Source: Streptomyces paradoxus
GTDB taxonomy: Bacteria; Actinomycetota; Actinomycetes; Streptomycetales; Streptomycetaceae
Direction of reading: 5' to 3'
DNA length: 64,000 nucleotides
NCBI RefSeq assembly: GCF_014202475.1
Contig: NZ_JACHGV010000002.1
Coordinates: forward strand, 767,102 to 831,101
Made by a program: the position numbers and the translations under genes. Of the stretch, positions 1 to 10,849 are shown in pieces. The notes under the pieces were generated by a model. That model ran no database searches. It saw nothing but the letters and a program-made list of their open reading frames with translations, and was not told the DNA's origin. Position 1 is the stretch's first letter. Each line of letters begins with the position of its first letter.

Positions 1-1
1 C

Positions 2-556
2 GGGCCGTGGACCGTCGTGCACGCCCGCCCGGACGGTGACGGCACCCCCGAGCCGCTCGCGGCCTCCGCCCTGGGCGCCGCGCTCGGCTCCGCCCTGGTC
101 GACCCGGCGGGTGACGTCGTGCGCGTCCTGGTCCCGGCAGGCCGGGCACCGGCCCCGCTGCCCGGCTGGACCCTGGGCGTCAGCGCCGCCGTCGCCCCGC
201 ACGACTGGCCCGCCGCCGACACCCAGGCCGCCCGCGCCCTGGCCCGGGCCCGCGCCACCCGGAGCCCGCTGCTCCGGCACGGTCCGCGTCCCGCTCTGGC
301 CGACCTCGTCCCGTCCGGTGAGGCGGCGGCCCACGCCCAGGCCCTCCTCGCCCCCGTCGCGGCCCACCCGGCGCTCACCGAGACCCTGCACACCTGGCTC
401 TCCCTGCACGGCAGCTGGGACCGCACGGCCGTCGCCCTGTCCGTGCACCGCAACACCGTGCGGCAGCGCATCGCCCGCTGCGCGGCGCTGCTGGAGACGG
501 ACCTGGACGACCCGGACGTACGGATGGAACTCTGGTTCGCGCTACGGCACGTCTGA
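2..556 (+). CDS. PucR-family transcriptional regulator, C-terminal part
   Basis: The reading frame is already open at the window edge, so this is the C-terminal part of a longer protein. The last 60 or so residues are a PucR-type helix-turn-helix: the conserved core HRNTVRQRI is followed by a leucine-rich helix and ends ELWFALRHV. PucR-family proteins are transcription factors, often for purine or amino-acid catabolism, with a variable sensory N-terminus that lies outside this window. The target here cannot be read. The gene stops 85 bases before the next likely start on the same strand. Confidence 0.8.
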   Translation, partial: GPWTVVHARPDGDGTPEPLAASALGAALGSALVDPAGDVVRVLVPAGRAPAPLPGWTLGVSAAVAPHDWPAADTQAARALARARATRSPLLRHGPRPALADLVPSGEAAAHAQALLAPVAAHPALTETLHTWLSLHGSWDRTAVALSVHRNTVRQRIARCAALLETDLDDPDVRMELWFALRHV

Positions 557-640
557 GTACGTGAGCGGGGTCCCTCTGAGTACGTGACGCACATCCCAGC
601 GCTCGATACGCCAGGGACGCCCCCAGTCGGCTGCCTCACA

Positions 641-1438
641 ATGGATGCCATGCCGATACCCGGGACACCCAGCCGCGCCGAACTCGTCGAACACCTCGTC
701 AGGACGCGCATCGCGGGCGACGTCGCCACCCCCCGCGAGAACAACCTCTCCCACTACCGCAAGCTCGCGAACAGCGACCGCCACTACTGGCTCGGGCTGG
801 AACTCGGCGACCGCTGGAGCGACGAGCAGGACGTCCTCGCGGTGATGGCGGAGCGGGTCGGCGTGAACGACGACCCCGAGTACCGGTACGGCCAGGACAC
901 CATCGACCCGGAGCTGACCGTCGACGGTCTGGAGCGGATGGCCGGGCGGCTGCGCAAGGCGGCGGACGGGCAGCAGCGCGTCCTCTTCGCCACCGGCCAC
1001 CCCGGCGGCCTCCTCGACGTGCACCGCGCGACCGCGTCGGCGCTGCGCGCGGCCGGCTGCGAGATCGTCGTCATCCCGGACGGGCTGACGACGGAGGAGG
1101 GCTACGTCATGCAGTTCGCGGACGTGGCGGTGCTGGAGCACGGCGCCACCCTGTGGCACACCCACTCGGGCGAACCGATGAAGGCGATCCTGAGGGCCCT
1201 GGAGCGCGCGGGCCGCCCGCTGCCCGACCTGGTGGTCGCCGACCACGGCTGGGCGGGCTACGCGGGGCAGCACGGCGTGGACTCCGTCGGCTACGCCGAC
1301 TGCAACGACCCGGCCCTCTTCATCGCCGAGGCCGAGGGCACCGTGCAGGTGACGGTCCCCCTCGACGACCATGTGGTCAGCCCCCGCCACTACGACCCGA
1401 TGACGGCGTACCTGCTGGCGGCGGCCGGGCTGGACTGA
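641..1438 (+). CDS. Conserved actinobacterial protein, possibly a phosphatase
   Basis: A 265-residue soluble protein. It has no signal peptide or membrane segment. A central FATGHPGGLLDVHRA segment followed by alternating beta/alpha patterns (EIVVIPDGL, LVVADHGWAG) suggests a Rossmann-like fold. My recollection is that close relatives are labelled 'phosphatase' in databases, but I see no diagnostic catalytic motif, so the function is open. The frame extends back to a GTG at 584. I chose the ATG at 641 because conserved-looking sequence begins there; ATG 650 is also possible. It converges with tesB, whose stop is 82 bases away. Confidence 0.65.
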   Translation: MDAMPIPGTPSRAELVEHLVRTRIAGDVATPRENNLSHYRKLANSDRHYWLGLELGDRWSDEQDVLAVMAERVGVNDDPEYRYGQDTIDPELTVDGLERMAGRLRKAADGQQRVLFATGHPGGLLDVHRATASALRAAGCEIVVIPDGLTTEEGYVMQFADVAVLEHGATLWHTHSGEPMKAILRALERAGRPLPDLVVADHGWAGYAGQHGVDSVGYADCNDPALFIAEAEGTVQVTVPLDDHVVSPRHYDPMTAYLLAAAGLD

Positions 1439-1520
1439 CCGACAGGCCCGGCCGGCCAGGCTCCCCGTCCTCTCCCCAAGGGCGGTACGGGGAACGTCGG
1501 GCCGGCCTTGCGCATCCCTG

Positions 1521-2396
1521 TCAGCGGGGAACGCGCACCACGCCCTCCTGGATGACCGACACGGCGAGCCGGCCGTCCTGGGTGTAGATGCGGGCCTGGC
1601 CGAGGCCGCGGCCGCCCGACGCCGAGGGGGACTCCTGGTCGTACAGCAGCCATTCGTCGGCCCGGAAGGGCCGGTGGAACCACATGGCGTGGTCCAGGGA
1701 AGCCCCGACGACGTCGCCGACCGCCCAGCCGCCGCGGCCGTGCGCGAGCAGGACCGAGTCGAGCAGGGTCATGTCGGAGACATAGGTGGCGAGGACGATG
1801 TGCAGCAGGGCACTGTCGACGGGCCCGTCGAGCTTGCCGTTGGTGCGGAACCACACCTGGGAGTGCGGCTCGCGAGGCTGCCCGAACTGCCCGTAGGGCG
1901 GCTCCTCGACGTAGCGCAGGTCGATGGCCTCACGGGCGGCGAGGAAGTGCTCGACGACCTTGGGGTCGAGGTGGTCGTAGCCGCGGAAGCGCTCCCGCGA
2001 GGTGGGCAGCGCCGCCGGGTCCGGGGCGGGCGGCATGGGCGTCTGGTGGTCCATGCCCTCCTCGTGCTCCTGGAAGGACGCGGACAGCGAGAAGATCGGC
2101 CGGCCGTGCTGGACCGCGACCACCCGGCGGGTGGTGAAGGAGCGGCCGTCGCGGATGCGCTCGACGTTGTAGACGATGGGCGCGCCGGGGTCGCCCATGC
2201 GCAGGAAGTACGCGTGGAGCGAGTGGGGCGGCCGGTCCGCCGGGACGGTCCGCCCGGCGGCGACCAGCGCCTGGGCCGCGACCTGGCCACCGAAGACCCG
2301 GGGGACCACGGCGGACCGGGACTGGCCGCGGAAGATGTTCTCCTCGATCGGCTCGAGGTCGAGCAGATCGAGGAGATCCTGGAGTGCCTGGCTCAT
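1521..2396 (-). CDS. tesB: Acyl-CoA thioesterase II (TesB family)
   Basis: A 291-residue protein that hydrolyses acyl-CoA to free acid and CoA. It has the double hot-dog layout of TesB: an N-terminal half with RVFGGQVAAQAL and SLHAYFLRMG, and a C-terminal half with YVSDMTLLDSVL, SLDHAMWFHRP and a terminal QARIYTQDGRLAVSVIQEG. The Asp in YVSD and the Gln near the C-terminus correspond to the known Asp-Thr-Gln active site of the family. The ATG at 2396 begins MSQALQDLLD. It lies 35 bases downstream of the acyl-CoA dehydrogenase on the same strand, so the two are probably co-transcribed and handle the same acyl-CoA pool. Confidence 0.9.
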   Translation of the reverse strand: MSQALQDLLDLLDLEPIEENIFRGQSRSAVVPRVFGGQVAAQALVAAGRTVPADRPPHSLHAYFLRMGDPGAPIVYNVERIRDGRSFTTRRVVAVQHGRPIFSLSASFQEHEEGMDHQTPMPPAPDPAALPTSRERFRGYDHLDPKVVEHFLAAREAIDLRYVEEPPYGQFGQPREPHSQVWFRTNGKLDGPVDSALLHIVLATYVSDMTLLDSVLLAHGRGGWAVGDVVGASLDHAMWFHRPFRADEWLLYDQESPSASGGRGLGQARIYTQDGRLAVSVIQEGVVRVPR

Positions 2397-2431
2397 GAAG
2401 TCAGTTGTATACGCCAGTGATTGCGGGGGCC

Positions 2432-3589
2432 TTACAGGCCCATGTCCTTGGCGATGATCGACTTCATGATCTCGCTCGTGCCGCCGTAGATGCGGTTGAC
2501 GCGGTTGTCCGCGTACAGGCGGGCGATGGGGTACTCGTTCATGAAGCCGTAGCCGCCGTGCAGCTGGAGGCAGCGGTCGATGACGCGGTGGGCGACCTCG
2601 GTGCAGAACAGCTTCGCGGAGGCGGCCTCGGCGGGGGTGAGTTCGCCGGCGTCCAGGGCCTCGGTCGCGCGGTCGGCGACGGCCTCGGCGGCGTCCACCT
2701 CGGCCTGGCAGGCGGCCAGCTCGAACTTGGTGTTCTGGAAGGACGCGACCGTCTTGCCGAAGACGGTGCGGTCCTGGACGTACTGCTTGGCGAACCGGAC
2801 GGCGGCCTTGGCCTGGGCGTAGGCACCGAAGGCGATGCCCCAGCGCTCGGAGGCCAGGTTGTGGCCGAGGTAGTAGAAGCCCTTGTTCTCCTCGCCGAGG
2901 AGGTCCTCGACGGGCACCTTGACGTCGACGAACGCCAGCTCGGCGGTGTCGGAGGTCTTCAGGCCGAGCTTGTCGAGCTTGCGGCCGACCGAGTAGCCCT
3001 CGGACTTGGTGTCCACGGCGAAGAGGGAGATGCCGTGGCGGCGGTCCTCGGCGGTCGGGGCGGAGGTGCGGGCGCAGACGATCATCCGGTCGGCGTGCAC
3101 GCCGCCGGTGATGAAGGTCTTGGCGCCGTTGAGGACGTAGTGGGTGCCGTCCTCGCTCAGCTTGGCGGTGGACTTCATGCCCGCGAGGTCGGAACCGGTG
3201 CCCGGCTCGGTCATCGCGATGGCCCACATCTCCTCGCCGGAGACGAACTTGGGCAGGAACCGCTTCTTCTGCTCGTCGGTGGCGAGCATCTTGATGTACG
3301 GCAGGGCGAGCAGCACGTGCACGCCGGAACCGCCGAAGGCGACGCCCGCGCGAGCGGTCTCCTCGTAGAGGACGGCCTCGAACTTGTGGCTGTCCAGGCC
3401 CGCGCCGCCGAACTCCTCGGGGACGTTGATGCCGAAGATGCCCAGCTCACCGAGCTTGTAGTAGAAGTCGCGGGGCGCCTGGCCCGCCGCGAACCACTCG
3501 TCGTACACGGGTACGACCTCGGCCTCGATGAAGGCGCGAAGGGTCTCCCGGAACGCCTCGTGATCCTCGTTGAACACCGTACGGCGCAC
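2432..3589 (-). CDS. Acyl-CoA dehydrogenase
   Basis: A 385-residue FAD enzyme that introduces the 2,3-double bond into acyl-CoA. It has the normal family length and motifs: MTEPGTGSDLAGM (FAD/substrate loop), the FGKTVASFQ helix and LHGGYGFMNEYPIARLYAD near the C-terminus. The C-terminal motif is YGGTSE rather than EGTSE, as in long-chain and isovaleryl types whose catalytic Glu comes from another helix, so chain-length preference cannot be assigned. The GTG at 3589 was chosen because a GGAGG lies 7 bases upstream; the frame stays open to 3700 but that extension is low-complexity. Downstream is tesB. Confidence 0.9.
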   Translation of the reverse strand: MRRTVFNEDHEAFRETLRAFIEAEVVPVYDEWFAAGQAPRDFYYKLGELGIFGINVPEEFGGAGLDSHKFEAVLYEETARAGVAFGGSGVHVLLALPYIKMLATDEQKKRFLPKFVSGEEMWAIAMTEPGTGSDLAGMKSTAKLSEDGTHYVLNGAKTFITGGVHADRMIVCARTSAPTAEDRRHGISLFAVDTKSEGYSVGRKLDKLGLKTSDTAELAFVDVKVPVEDLLGEENKGFYYLGHNLASERWGIAFGAYAQAKAAVRFAKQYVQDRTVFGKTVASFQNTKFELAACQAEVDAAEAVADRATEALDAGELTPAEAASAKLFCTEVAHRVIDRCLQLHGGYGFMNEYPIARLYADNRVNRIYGGTSEIMKSIIAKDMGL

Positions 3590-3928
3590 GCCGCCACCTC
3601 CACGACTTCGCATGTCTAAGCGCTTGCTCAGCCAAAGATACCGGCGAGTATCGAGAGGCGTCCAGGGTGCGGGCGGGGTGGACGGCGTAACGCTCGTCAC
3701 GCCGGGAGGGGGTGGGGGGTGGATGGGGTGAGGCTCGCGGGGTGGAGTCTGGAGGTGCCGGGGGGCGGAGCCGCTCGGGGTGCTGGGGGCAGAGCTACTC
3801 GGGGGGGCAGGGGCGGAGCACCTCGGGGGTGCAGGGGGGCGGAGCCCCCGCCGGGGTACGGGGCGGAGCCCCGGGGCAAGGCCGACCTCTTGGCCGACAG
3901 TTCCGGGCGGGTGGGTGGGAAAAGGCCC
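3590..3928. repeat. Intergenic G-rich array of five 24-26 bp units
   Basis: This 339-base gap between two reverse-strand genes has no credible gene. It holds five regularly spaced copies of GGGGCGGAGC (one reads GGGGCAGAGC) at 3762, 3786, 3810, 3836 and 3860. The spacing is 24, 24, 26 and 24 bases, and the first three copies are followed by a CTCGGGG tail. Long G runs continue upstream from about 3700. On the transcribed (minus) strand it would be C-rich. It may affect termination of the tetR transcript or form G-quadruplexes, but that is inference. Confidence 0.75.
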
Positions 3929-4522
3929 TCAGACCTCCGCCGCGGCGAACGCCCCCCGGGCCATCCGGTGCAGCAGCTCCGCCGTAGCCCCCCGCCCGGG
4001 AAGCGACCCACCCCTCCCCAGATGCGGCGTCGAGTTCAGCAACCCGAACACCGAGTGCACCGCAGACCGCGCCGCCGGCTCCCCCAGCCCCGGGTACACC
4101 TCCCGCACGACCCCCACCCACAGCTCCACGTACTGCCGCTGCAACTGCCGCACCATCTTCCGGTCGCTGTCCCGGAGGCGATCCAGCTCCCGGTCGTGCA
4201 GGGTGATCAGAGGCCGGTCATCGAGCGCGAAGTCGATATGCCCCTCGATCAGCGAGTCGAGCACCCCCTCCGCCCCACCCCCGTCCGCCTCCGCCAGCCT
4301 CCGCTTCGCCCCGGTCAGCAACTGCCCGCTGATCCCCACCAGCAGCTCCGCGAGCATCGCGTCCTTGCCCGCGAAGTGCCGGTACAGCCCGGGCCCGCTG
4401 ATCCCGACCGCGGCGCCTATCTCGTCGACCCCGACCCCATGGAAGCCCCGCTCGGCGAACAGCCGCGCGGCCTCCTTGAGGATCTGCTCGCGGCGGGTGG
4501 GGGCGTCGGTTCTGGTGGCCAT
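3929..4522 (-). CDS. TetR/AcrR-family repressor of the acyl-CoA carboxylase operon
   Basis: A 197-residue TetR-type regulator. Residues about 8-60 form the N-terminal HTH (RREQILKEAARLFAERGF, then VGISGPGLYRHFAGKDAML). The remainder is the helical ligand-binding domain, whose ligand cannot be read. It is divergent from the carboxylase operon at 4610, and the 87-base gap contains two matching 16-bp palindromes, so it very probably autoregulates and represses that operon. An acyl-CoA of leucine catabolism would be the expected inducer (inference). The start is the only ATG before the HTH. Confidence 0.9.
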   Translation of the reverse strand: MATRTDAPTRREQILKEAARLFAERGFHGVGVDEIGAAVGISGPGLYRHFAGKDAMLAELLVGISGQLLTGAKRRLAEADGGGAEGVLDSLIEGHIDFALDDRPLITLHDRELDRLRDSDRKMVRQLQRQYVELWVGVVREVYPGLGEPAARSAVHSVFGLLNSTPHLGRGGSLPGRGATAELLHRMARGAFAAAEV

Positions 4523-4544
4523 GAAAACAATTCTAGACAGGGAG

Positions 4545-4560
4545 GTTAGCGGTCGTTAAC
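4545..4560. promoter_or_regulatory. Palindromic operator 1 of the divergent TetR/carboxylase promoter
   Basis: GTTAGCGGTCGTTAAC is a palindrome with one mismatched pair and fits GTTARCGNNCGTTAAC. It lies 23 bases upstream of the tetR start codon. The same motif recurs 29 bases further on, as expected of two operator sites for the adjacent TetR protein. Confidence 0.75.
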
Positions 4561-4573
4561 CTGAAGGAAATGC

Positions 4574-4589
4574 GTTAACGCTCATTAAC
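4574..4589. promoter_or_regulatory. Palindromic operator 2 of the divergent TetR/carboxylase promoter
   Basis: GTTAACGCTCATTAAC is the second near-perfect 16-bp palindrome. It lies 20 bases upstream of the carboxylase ATG at 4610 and close to its ribosome binding region, so repressor binding here would block the catabolic operon. The centres of the two sites are 29 bases apart, close to three helical turns. Confidence 0.75.
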
Positions 4590-4609
4590 AAGGTGAGGGG
4601 ACCCGCAGG

Positions 4610-6226
4610 ATGCACGAGGCACCGGAGCTCACGAGCGCGGCAGACCCCGCGTCGGAGGCCTTTCGGGCCAACGAGGAGGCGCACCACGCCCTCGTCGAGG
4701 AGCTGCGCACCAAGCTCGCCACCGCCGCACAGGGCGGCGGCGAGAGGGCCCGCGCCCGCCACACCGCGCGCGGCAAGCTGCTCCCCCGCGACCGCGTGGA
4801 CACCCTCCTCGACCCGGGCTCGCCGTTCCTGGAACTGGCCCCGCTCGCGGCCGACGGGATGTATGACGGCCAGGCCCCGGCCGCGGGCGTCATCGCCGGC
4901 ATCGGCCGGGTCAGCGGCCGTGAGACGGTGGTCATCGCCAACGACGCCACGGTCAAGGGCGGCACCTACTACCCGATGACGGTGAAGAAGCACCTCCGCG
5001 CCCAGGAGGTCGCCCTCGACAACCGCCTCCCCTGCGTCTACCTGGTGGACTCCGGCGGCGCCTTCCTCCCCATGCAGGACGAGGTCTTCCCGGACCGGGA
5101 CCACTTCGGCCGCATCTTCTACAACCAGGCCCGCATGTCCGGCGCGGGCATCCCCCAGATCGCTGCGGTCCTCGGCTCGTGCACGGCAGGCGGGGCGTAC
5201 GTCCCGGCGATGAGCGACGAGGCGGTGATCGTCCGCAACCAGGGCACGATCTTCCTGGGCGGCCCGCCCCTGGTGAAGGCGGCCACCGGCGAGGTCGTCA
5301 CGGCCGAGGAGCTGGGCGGCGGCGAGGTCCACTCCCGCGTCTCGGGCGTCACGGACCACCTCGCGGAGAACGACGCGCACGCCCTGCGCATCGTCCGCAC
5401 GATCGTCTCCACCCTCCCCACCCGAGGCCCCCTCCCCTGGGAGGTCACCGAGGCGACGGAACCCAAGGTCGACCCGCTCGGCCTCTACGGCGCGGTCCCG
5501 GTCGACTCGCGCACCCCGTACGACGTGCGCGAGATCATCGCCCGCGTCGTCGACGGCTCCCGCTTCGCCGAGTTCAAGTCCGAGTTCGGCCAGACCCTGG
5601 TCACCGGCTTCGCCCGGATCCACGGCCACCCGGTGGGCATCGTCGCCAACAACGGCATCCTGTTCTCCGAGTCCGCCCAGAAGGGCGCCCACTTCATCGA
5701 GCTGTGCGACCAGCGCGGCATCCCCCTGGTCTTCCTGCAGAACATCTCGGGCTTCATGGTCGGCAAGGACTACGAGGCGGGCGGCATCGCCAAGCACGGC
5801 GCCAAGATGGTCACGGCGGTGGCCTGCACCCGCGTGCCGAAGCTGACGGTCGTGGTCGGCGGCTCCTACGGCGCGGGCAACTACTCCATGTGCGGCAGGG
5901 CGTACTCCCCCCGCTTCCTGTGGATGTGGCCGAACGCCAAGATCTCGGTCATGGGCGGCGAGCAGGCCGCCTCGGTCCTCGCGACCGTCAAGCGGGACCA
6001 GCTGGAGGGCCGCGGCGAGTCCTGGCCCGCGGAGGACGAGGACGCCTTCAAGGCCCCGATCCGCGCCCAGTACGAGCGCCAGGGCAACGCCTACTACGCC
6101 TCGGCCCGCCTCTGGGACGACGGTGTGATCGACCCGCTGGACACCCGCCAGGTCCTGGGCCTGGCCCTGACCGCGTGCGCCAACGCGCCCCTGGGTGACC
6201 CCCAGTTCGGCGTCTTCCGGATGTGA
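4610..6226 (+). CDS. accD1: Acyl-CoA carboxylase beta chain (methylcrotonyl-CoA carboxylase type)
   Basis: A 538-residue carboxyltransferase subunit that moves CO2 from carboxybiotin onto an acyl-CoA. Typical motifs are [21 protein letters not shown] near the N-terminus, [18 protein letters not shown] in the acyl-CoA binding half and [24 protein letters not shown] glycine loops in the biotin-binding half. The length and sequence type fit 3-methylcrotonyl-CoA carboxylase (LiuB/MccB), which acts in leucine breakdown, and the downstream HMG-CoA lyase supports this. It is the first gene of the operon, with the repressor palindromes just upstream and a GGTGAGGGG ribosome site. Confidence 0.9.
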   Translation: MHEAPELTSAADPASEAFRANEEAHHALVEELRTKLATAAQGGGERARARHTARGKLLPRDRVDTLLDPGSPFLELAPLAADGMYDGQAPAAGVIAGIGRVSGRETVVIANDATVKGGTYYPMTVKKHLRAQEVALDNRLPCVYLVDSGGAFLPMQDEVFPDRDHFGRIFYNQARMSGAGIPQIAAVLGSCTAGGAYVPAMSDEAVIVRNQGTIFLGGPPLVKAATGEVVTAEELGGGEVHSRVSGVTDHLAENDAHALRIVRTIVSTLPTRGPLPWEVTEATEPKVDPLGLYGAVPVDSRTPYDVREIIARVVDGSRFAEFKSEFGQTLVTGFARIHGHPVGIVANNGILFSESAQKGAHFIELCDQRGIPLVFLQNISGFMVGKDYEAGGIAKHGAKMVTAVACTRVPKLTVVVGGSYGAGNYSMCGRAYSPRFLWMWPNAKISVMGGEQAASVLATVKRDQLEGRGESWPAEDEDAFKAPIRAQYERQGNAYYASARLWDDGVIDPLDTRQVLGLALTACANAPLGDPQFGVFRM

Positions 6227-6240
6227 GGGGACGGACGACG

Positions 6241-8153
<1,913 letters not shown>

Positions 8154-8157
<4 letters not shown>

Positions 8158-9104
8158 CGGTCCCAGGACTCCCGATGGCCGTCCCGAGCAGGGACCTGCC
8201 CACGCGCGTCCGCATCCACGAGGTCGGCGCCCGCGACGGCCTGCAGAACGAGAAGGCGACGGTCCCCACGGAGGTCAAGGCGGAGTTCGTCCGCCGCCTG
8301 GCCGGCGCCGGCCTGACCACGATCGAGGCGACGAGCTTCGTCCACCCCAAGTGGGTCCCTCAGCTGGCGGACGCCGAAGCGCTGTTCCCGATGGTCGCGG
8401 ACCTCCCCGTCGCGCTCCCGGTCCTGGTCCCGAACGAACGCGGCCTGGACCGCGCCCTGGCGCTGGGCGCCCGGCGGGTGGCGGTCTTCGCCAGCGCCAC
8501 GGAGTCCTTCGCCAAGGCCAACCTCAACCGCACGGTGGACGAGGCCCTGGCCATGTTCGAGCCGGTGGTGAGCCGTGCGAAGGCCGAGTCGGTCCATGTG
8601 CGCGGCTACCTCTCGATGTGCTTCGGCGACCCGTGGGAGGGCGCGGTCCCCGTCCCCCAGGTGGTGAAGGTCTGCCGGGCCCTGCTCGACATGGGCTGTG
8701 ACGAACTGAGCCTGGGCGACACGATCGGCGTGGCAACGCCGGGCCATGTGGTGGCGCTCCTCGCGGCGCTGGACGAGGCGGGCGTCCCGCCCACCGCCCT
8801 CGGCGTGCACTTCCACGACACCTACGGCCAGGCCCTCGCCAACACGCTCGCGGCGCTCCAGCAGGGCGTCACCACGGTCGACGCCTCGGCGGGCGGCCTG
8901 GGCGGCTGCCCGTACGCGAAGTCGGCCACGGGCAACCTCGCCACCGAAGACCTGGTGTGGATGCTGCGGGGCCTCGGCATCGACACCGGAATCGACCTCG
9001 GCCGCCTCGTCGCCACAAGCACGTGGATGGCCGCCCAACTGGGCCGACCGAGCCCGTCCCGCACCGTCCGAGCCCTGTCCCACGAGGACAGCGAGGAGCA
9101 CTGA
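8154..9104 (+). CDS. Hydroxymethylglutaryl-CoA lyase
   Basis: A 316-residue class-I aldolase-like TIM barrel that cleaves HMG-CoA to acetoacetate and acetyl-CoA, the last step of leucine breakdown. Diagnostic sequence: [16 protein letters not shown] at residues about 18-33 (catalytic Arg-Asp), the metal-binding [12 protein letters not shown], and the glycine/cysteine loop [14 protein letters not shown]. Its ATG overlaps the alpha-chain stop by 4 bases (ATGA), indicating translational coupling. Confidence 0.95.
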
Positions 9105-9109
9105 TCACC

Positions 9110-10270
9110 ATGGACTACCGTCTCTCCCCCGAGCTGGAGGAACTCCGCCGTACGGTCGAGGAGTTCGCGCACGAGGTGGTGGCGCCGAAGATCGGCGACT
9201 TCTACGAGCGGCACGAGTTCCCGTACGAGATCGTCCGGGAGATGGGCCGCATGGGCCTGTTCGGGCTGCCGTTCCCCGAGGAGTACGGCGGCATGGGCGG
9301 CGACTACCTGGCCCTCGGCGTGGCCCTGGAGGAACTGGCGCGGGTCGACTCCTCGGTGGCGATCACCCTGGAGGCCGGCGTCTCGCTCGGCGCGATGCCG
9401 ATCCACCTCTACGGCACCGAGGCCCAGAAGCGCGAGTGGCTCCCCCGCCTCTGCTCGGGCGAACTCCTGGGCGCCTTCGGCCTGACGGAGCCGGACGGCG
9501 GCAGCGACGCGGGCGCGACACGCACCACGGCGCGACTGGACGAGTCGACGAACGAGTGGGTGATCAACGGCACGAAGTGCTTCATCACCAACTCGGGCAC
9601 GGACATCACGGGCCTGGTCACGGTCACGGCGGTCACGGGCCGCAAGCCGGACGGCAAGCCGCTGATCTCCTCGATCATCGTCCCGTCCGGCACCCCCGGC
9701 TTCACGGTCGCGGCCCCGTACTCCAAGGTCGGCTGGAACGCCTCGGACACCCGCGAGCTGTCCTTCTCGGACGTCCGCGTCCCGGCGGCGAACCTCCTGG
9801 GCGAGGAGGGCCGCGGCTACGCCCAGTTCCTGCGCATCCTCGACGAGGGCCGCATCGCGATCGCGGCCCTGGCGACGGGCCTGGCGCAGGGCTGCGTCGA
9901 CGAATCGGTCAAGTACGCCCTGGAACGCCACGCGTTCGGCAAGCCGATCGCCGCGAACCAGGCCATCCAGTTCAAGATCGCCGACATGGAGATGAAGGCC
10001 CACACGGCCCGCCTCGCCTGGCGTGACGCGGCGGCCCGCCTGGTGTCCGGCGCCCCGTTCAAGAAGGAAGCGGCCCTGGCGAAGCTCCACTCGTCGACGG
10101 TGGCCGTCGACAACGCCCGCGAGGCCACCCAGATCCACGGCGGCTACGGCTTCATGAACGAGTACCCGGTCGCCCGCATGTGGCGCGACTCCAAGATCCT
10201 CGAAATCGGCGAGGGCACGAGCGAGGTCCAGCGGATGCTGATCGCCCGGGAGTTGGGGCTGGCCGGCTGA
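9110..10270 (+). CDS. acdH: Branched/short-chain acyl-CoA dehydrogenase
   Basis: A 386-residue FAD-dependent acyl-CoA dehydrogenase. It has LTEPDGGSDAGATRT for FAD/substrate contacts, the arginine-rich ERHAFGKPIAANQAIQ helix and IHGGYGFMNEYPVARMWRD. The C-terminal GEGTSEVQRMLIARE carries the Glu that is the catalytic base in most acyl-CoA dehydrogenases. Streptomyces AcdH acts on branched-chain acyl-CoAs from Val/Ile/Leu (literature). Here it starts 5 bases after the lyase stop and would supply the unsaturated acyl-CoA to the carboxylase. A GAGGAG lies just before the ATG; the upstream extension to 8957 is a shadow over the lyase gene. Confidence 0.92.
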   Translation: MDYRLSPELEELRRTVEEFAHEVVAPKIGDFYERHEFPYEIVREMGRMGLFGLPFPEEYGGMGGDYLALGVALEELARVDSSVAITLEAGVSLGAMPIHLYGTEAQKREWLPRLCSGELLGAFGLTEPDGGSDAGATRTTARLDESTNEWVINGTKCFITNSGTDITGLVTVTAVTGRKPDGKPLISSIIVPSGTPGFTVAAPYSKVGWNASDTRELSFSDVRVPAANLLGEEGRGYAQFLRILDEGRIAIAALATGLAQGCVDESVKYALERHAFGKPIAANQAIQFKIADMEMKAHTARLAWRDAAARLVSGAPFKKEAALAKLHSSTVAVDNAREATQIHGGYGFMNEYPVARMWRDSKILEIGEGTSEVQRMLIARELGLAG

Positions 10271-10276
10271 GCGACG

Positions 10277-10314
10277 CCGAAGGGCCTGCGCCGGCCACGG
10301 CGCGGGCCCTTCGG
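10277..10314 (+). terminator. Terminator of the leucine-catabolic operon
   Basis: CCGAAGGGCC at 10277-10286 pairs perfectly with GGCCCTTCGG at 10305-10314, and an inner GCGCC/GGCGC stem extends the hairpin. It begins 6 bases after the acdH stop. There is no T-tract, as is common in Streptomyces. It also lies downstream of the convergent gene ending at 10346. Confidence 0.75.
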
Positions 10315-10345
10315 ATGCGGGAGGCCGGCGGGGAGCCGCCCCGGA

Positions 10346-10777
10346 TCACCTGGCCGTCATCGAGGCTGCCTCGGCCCGGGTACCGCGGTGTTCGTCGATC
10401 TGTGCGCCACCCACCGCGGCGACCAGTACGGCGATGCCGAGGAGCACCTGCAGGCAGGTGCTGACGATGGCGCGGAGCCGGTACAGCAGGGCTGCGGTCA
10501 GCAGCATGACACCCCCGGCGATGCCCACGTACAGCCAGTTGGGGGCGAGGGTGATGTCGGAGTTGTCCGCGCCGGGATCGAACGGCTTCCAGCCGCTGTA
10601 GTCGATGCCGAGCAGGAAAGCCGCCACGGCCCCGATGCCGTCCAGGACGAGCAGCCCTGCGGCCAGGGCGATGTCACCGGCGAGGGGCAGCCACCGGCGT
10701 CGGCTGTGCGGGGGCGGCACGTTGTCACCACGGAACTGCGGCAGGCCGGGGGACCTCGGAGAGGCGGGGTCGGTCAT
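10346..10777 (-). CDS. Small integral membrane protein, unknown function
   Basis: A 143-residue protein with a proline-rich, basic N-terminus (about 30 residues, HSRRRW) and three hydrophobic segments at about residues 33-56, 82-96 and 104-124. A polar loop (SGWKPFDPGADNSDITLAPNW) lies between the first two. The C-terminus is charged. I do not recognise a family. It converges with acdH and its start region abuts the terminator of the upstream secreted-protein gene on the same strand. Confidence 0.7.
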   Translation of the reverse strand: MTDPASPRSPGLPQFRGDNVPPPHSRRRWLPLAGDIALAAGLLVLDGIGAVAAFLLGIDYSGWKPFDPGADNSDITLAPNWLYVGIAGGVMLLTAALLYRLRAIVSTCLQVLLGIAVLVAAVGGAQIDEHRGTRAEAASMTAR

Positions 10778-10803
10778 GGGTACGAGTCTGCCTCGAAGGC
10801 CGG

Positions 10804-10837
10804 GCCGGGCCCTGAGTACCTGTACTCAGGGCCCGGC
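10804..10837 (-). terminator. Perfect 15-bp stem hairpin downstream of the small secreted-protein gene
   Basis: GCCGGGCCCTGAGTA (10804-10818) and its exact reverse complement (10823-10837) flank a 4-base loop. It lies 12 bases past the stop of the reverse-strand gene at 10850 and upstream of the gene starting at 10777, so it probably terminates transcription between them. Confidence 0.8.
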
Positions 10838-10849
10838 GGTGTGCGGTGG

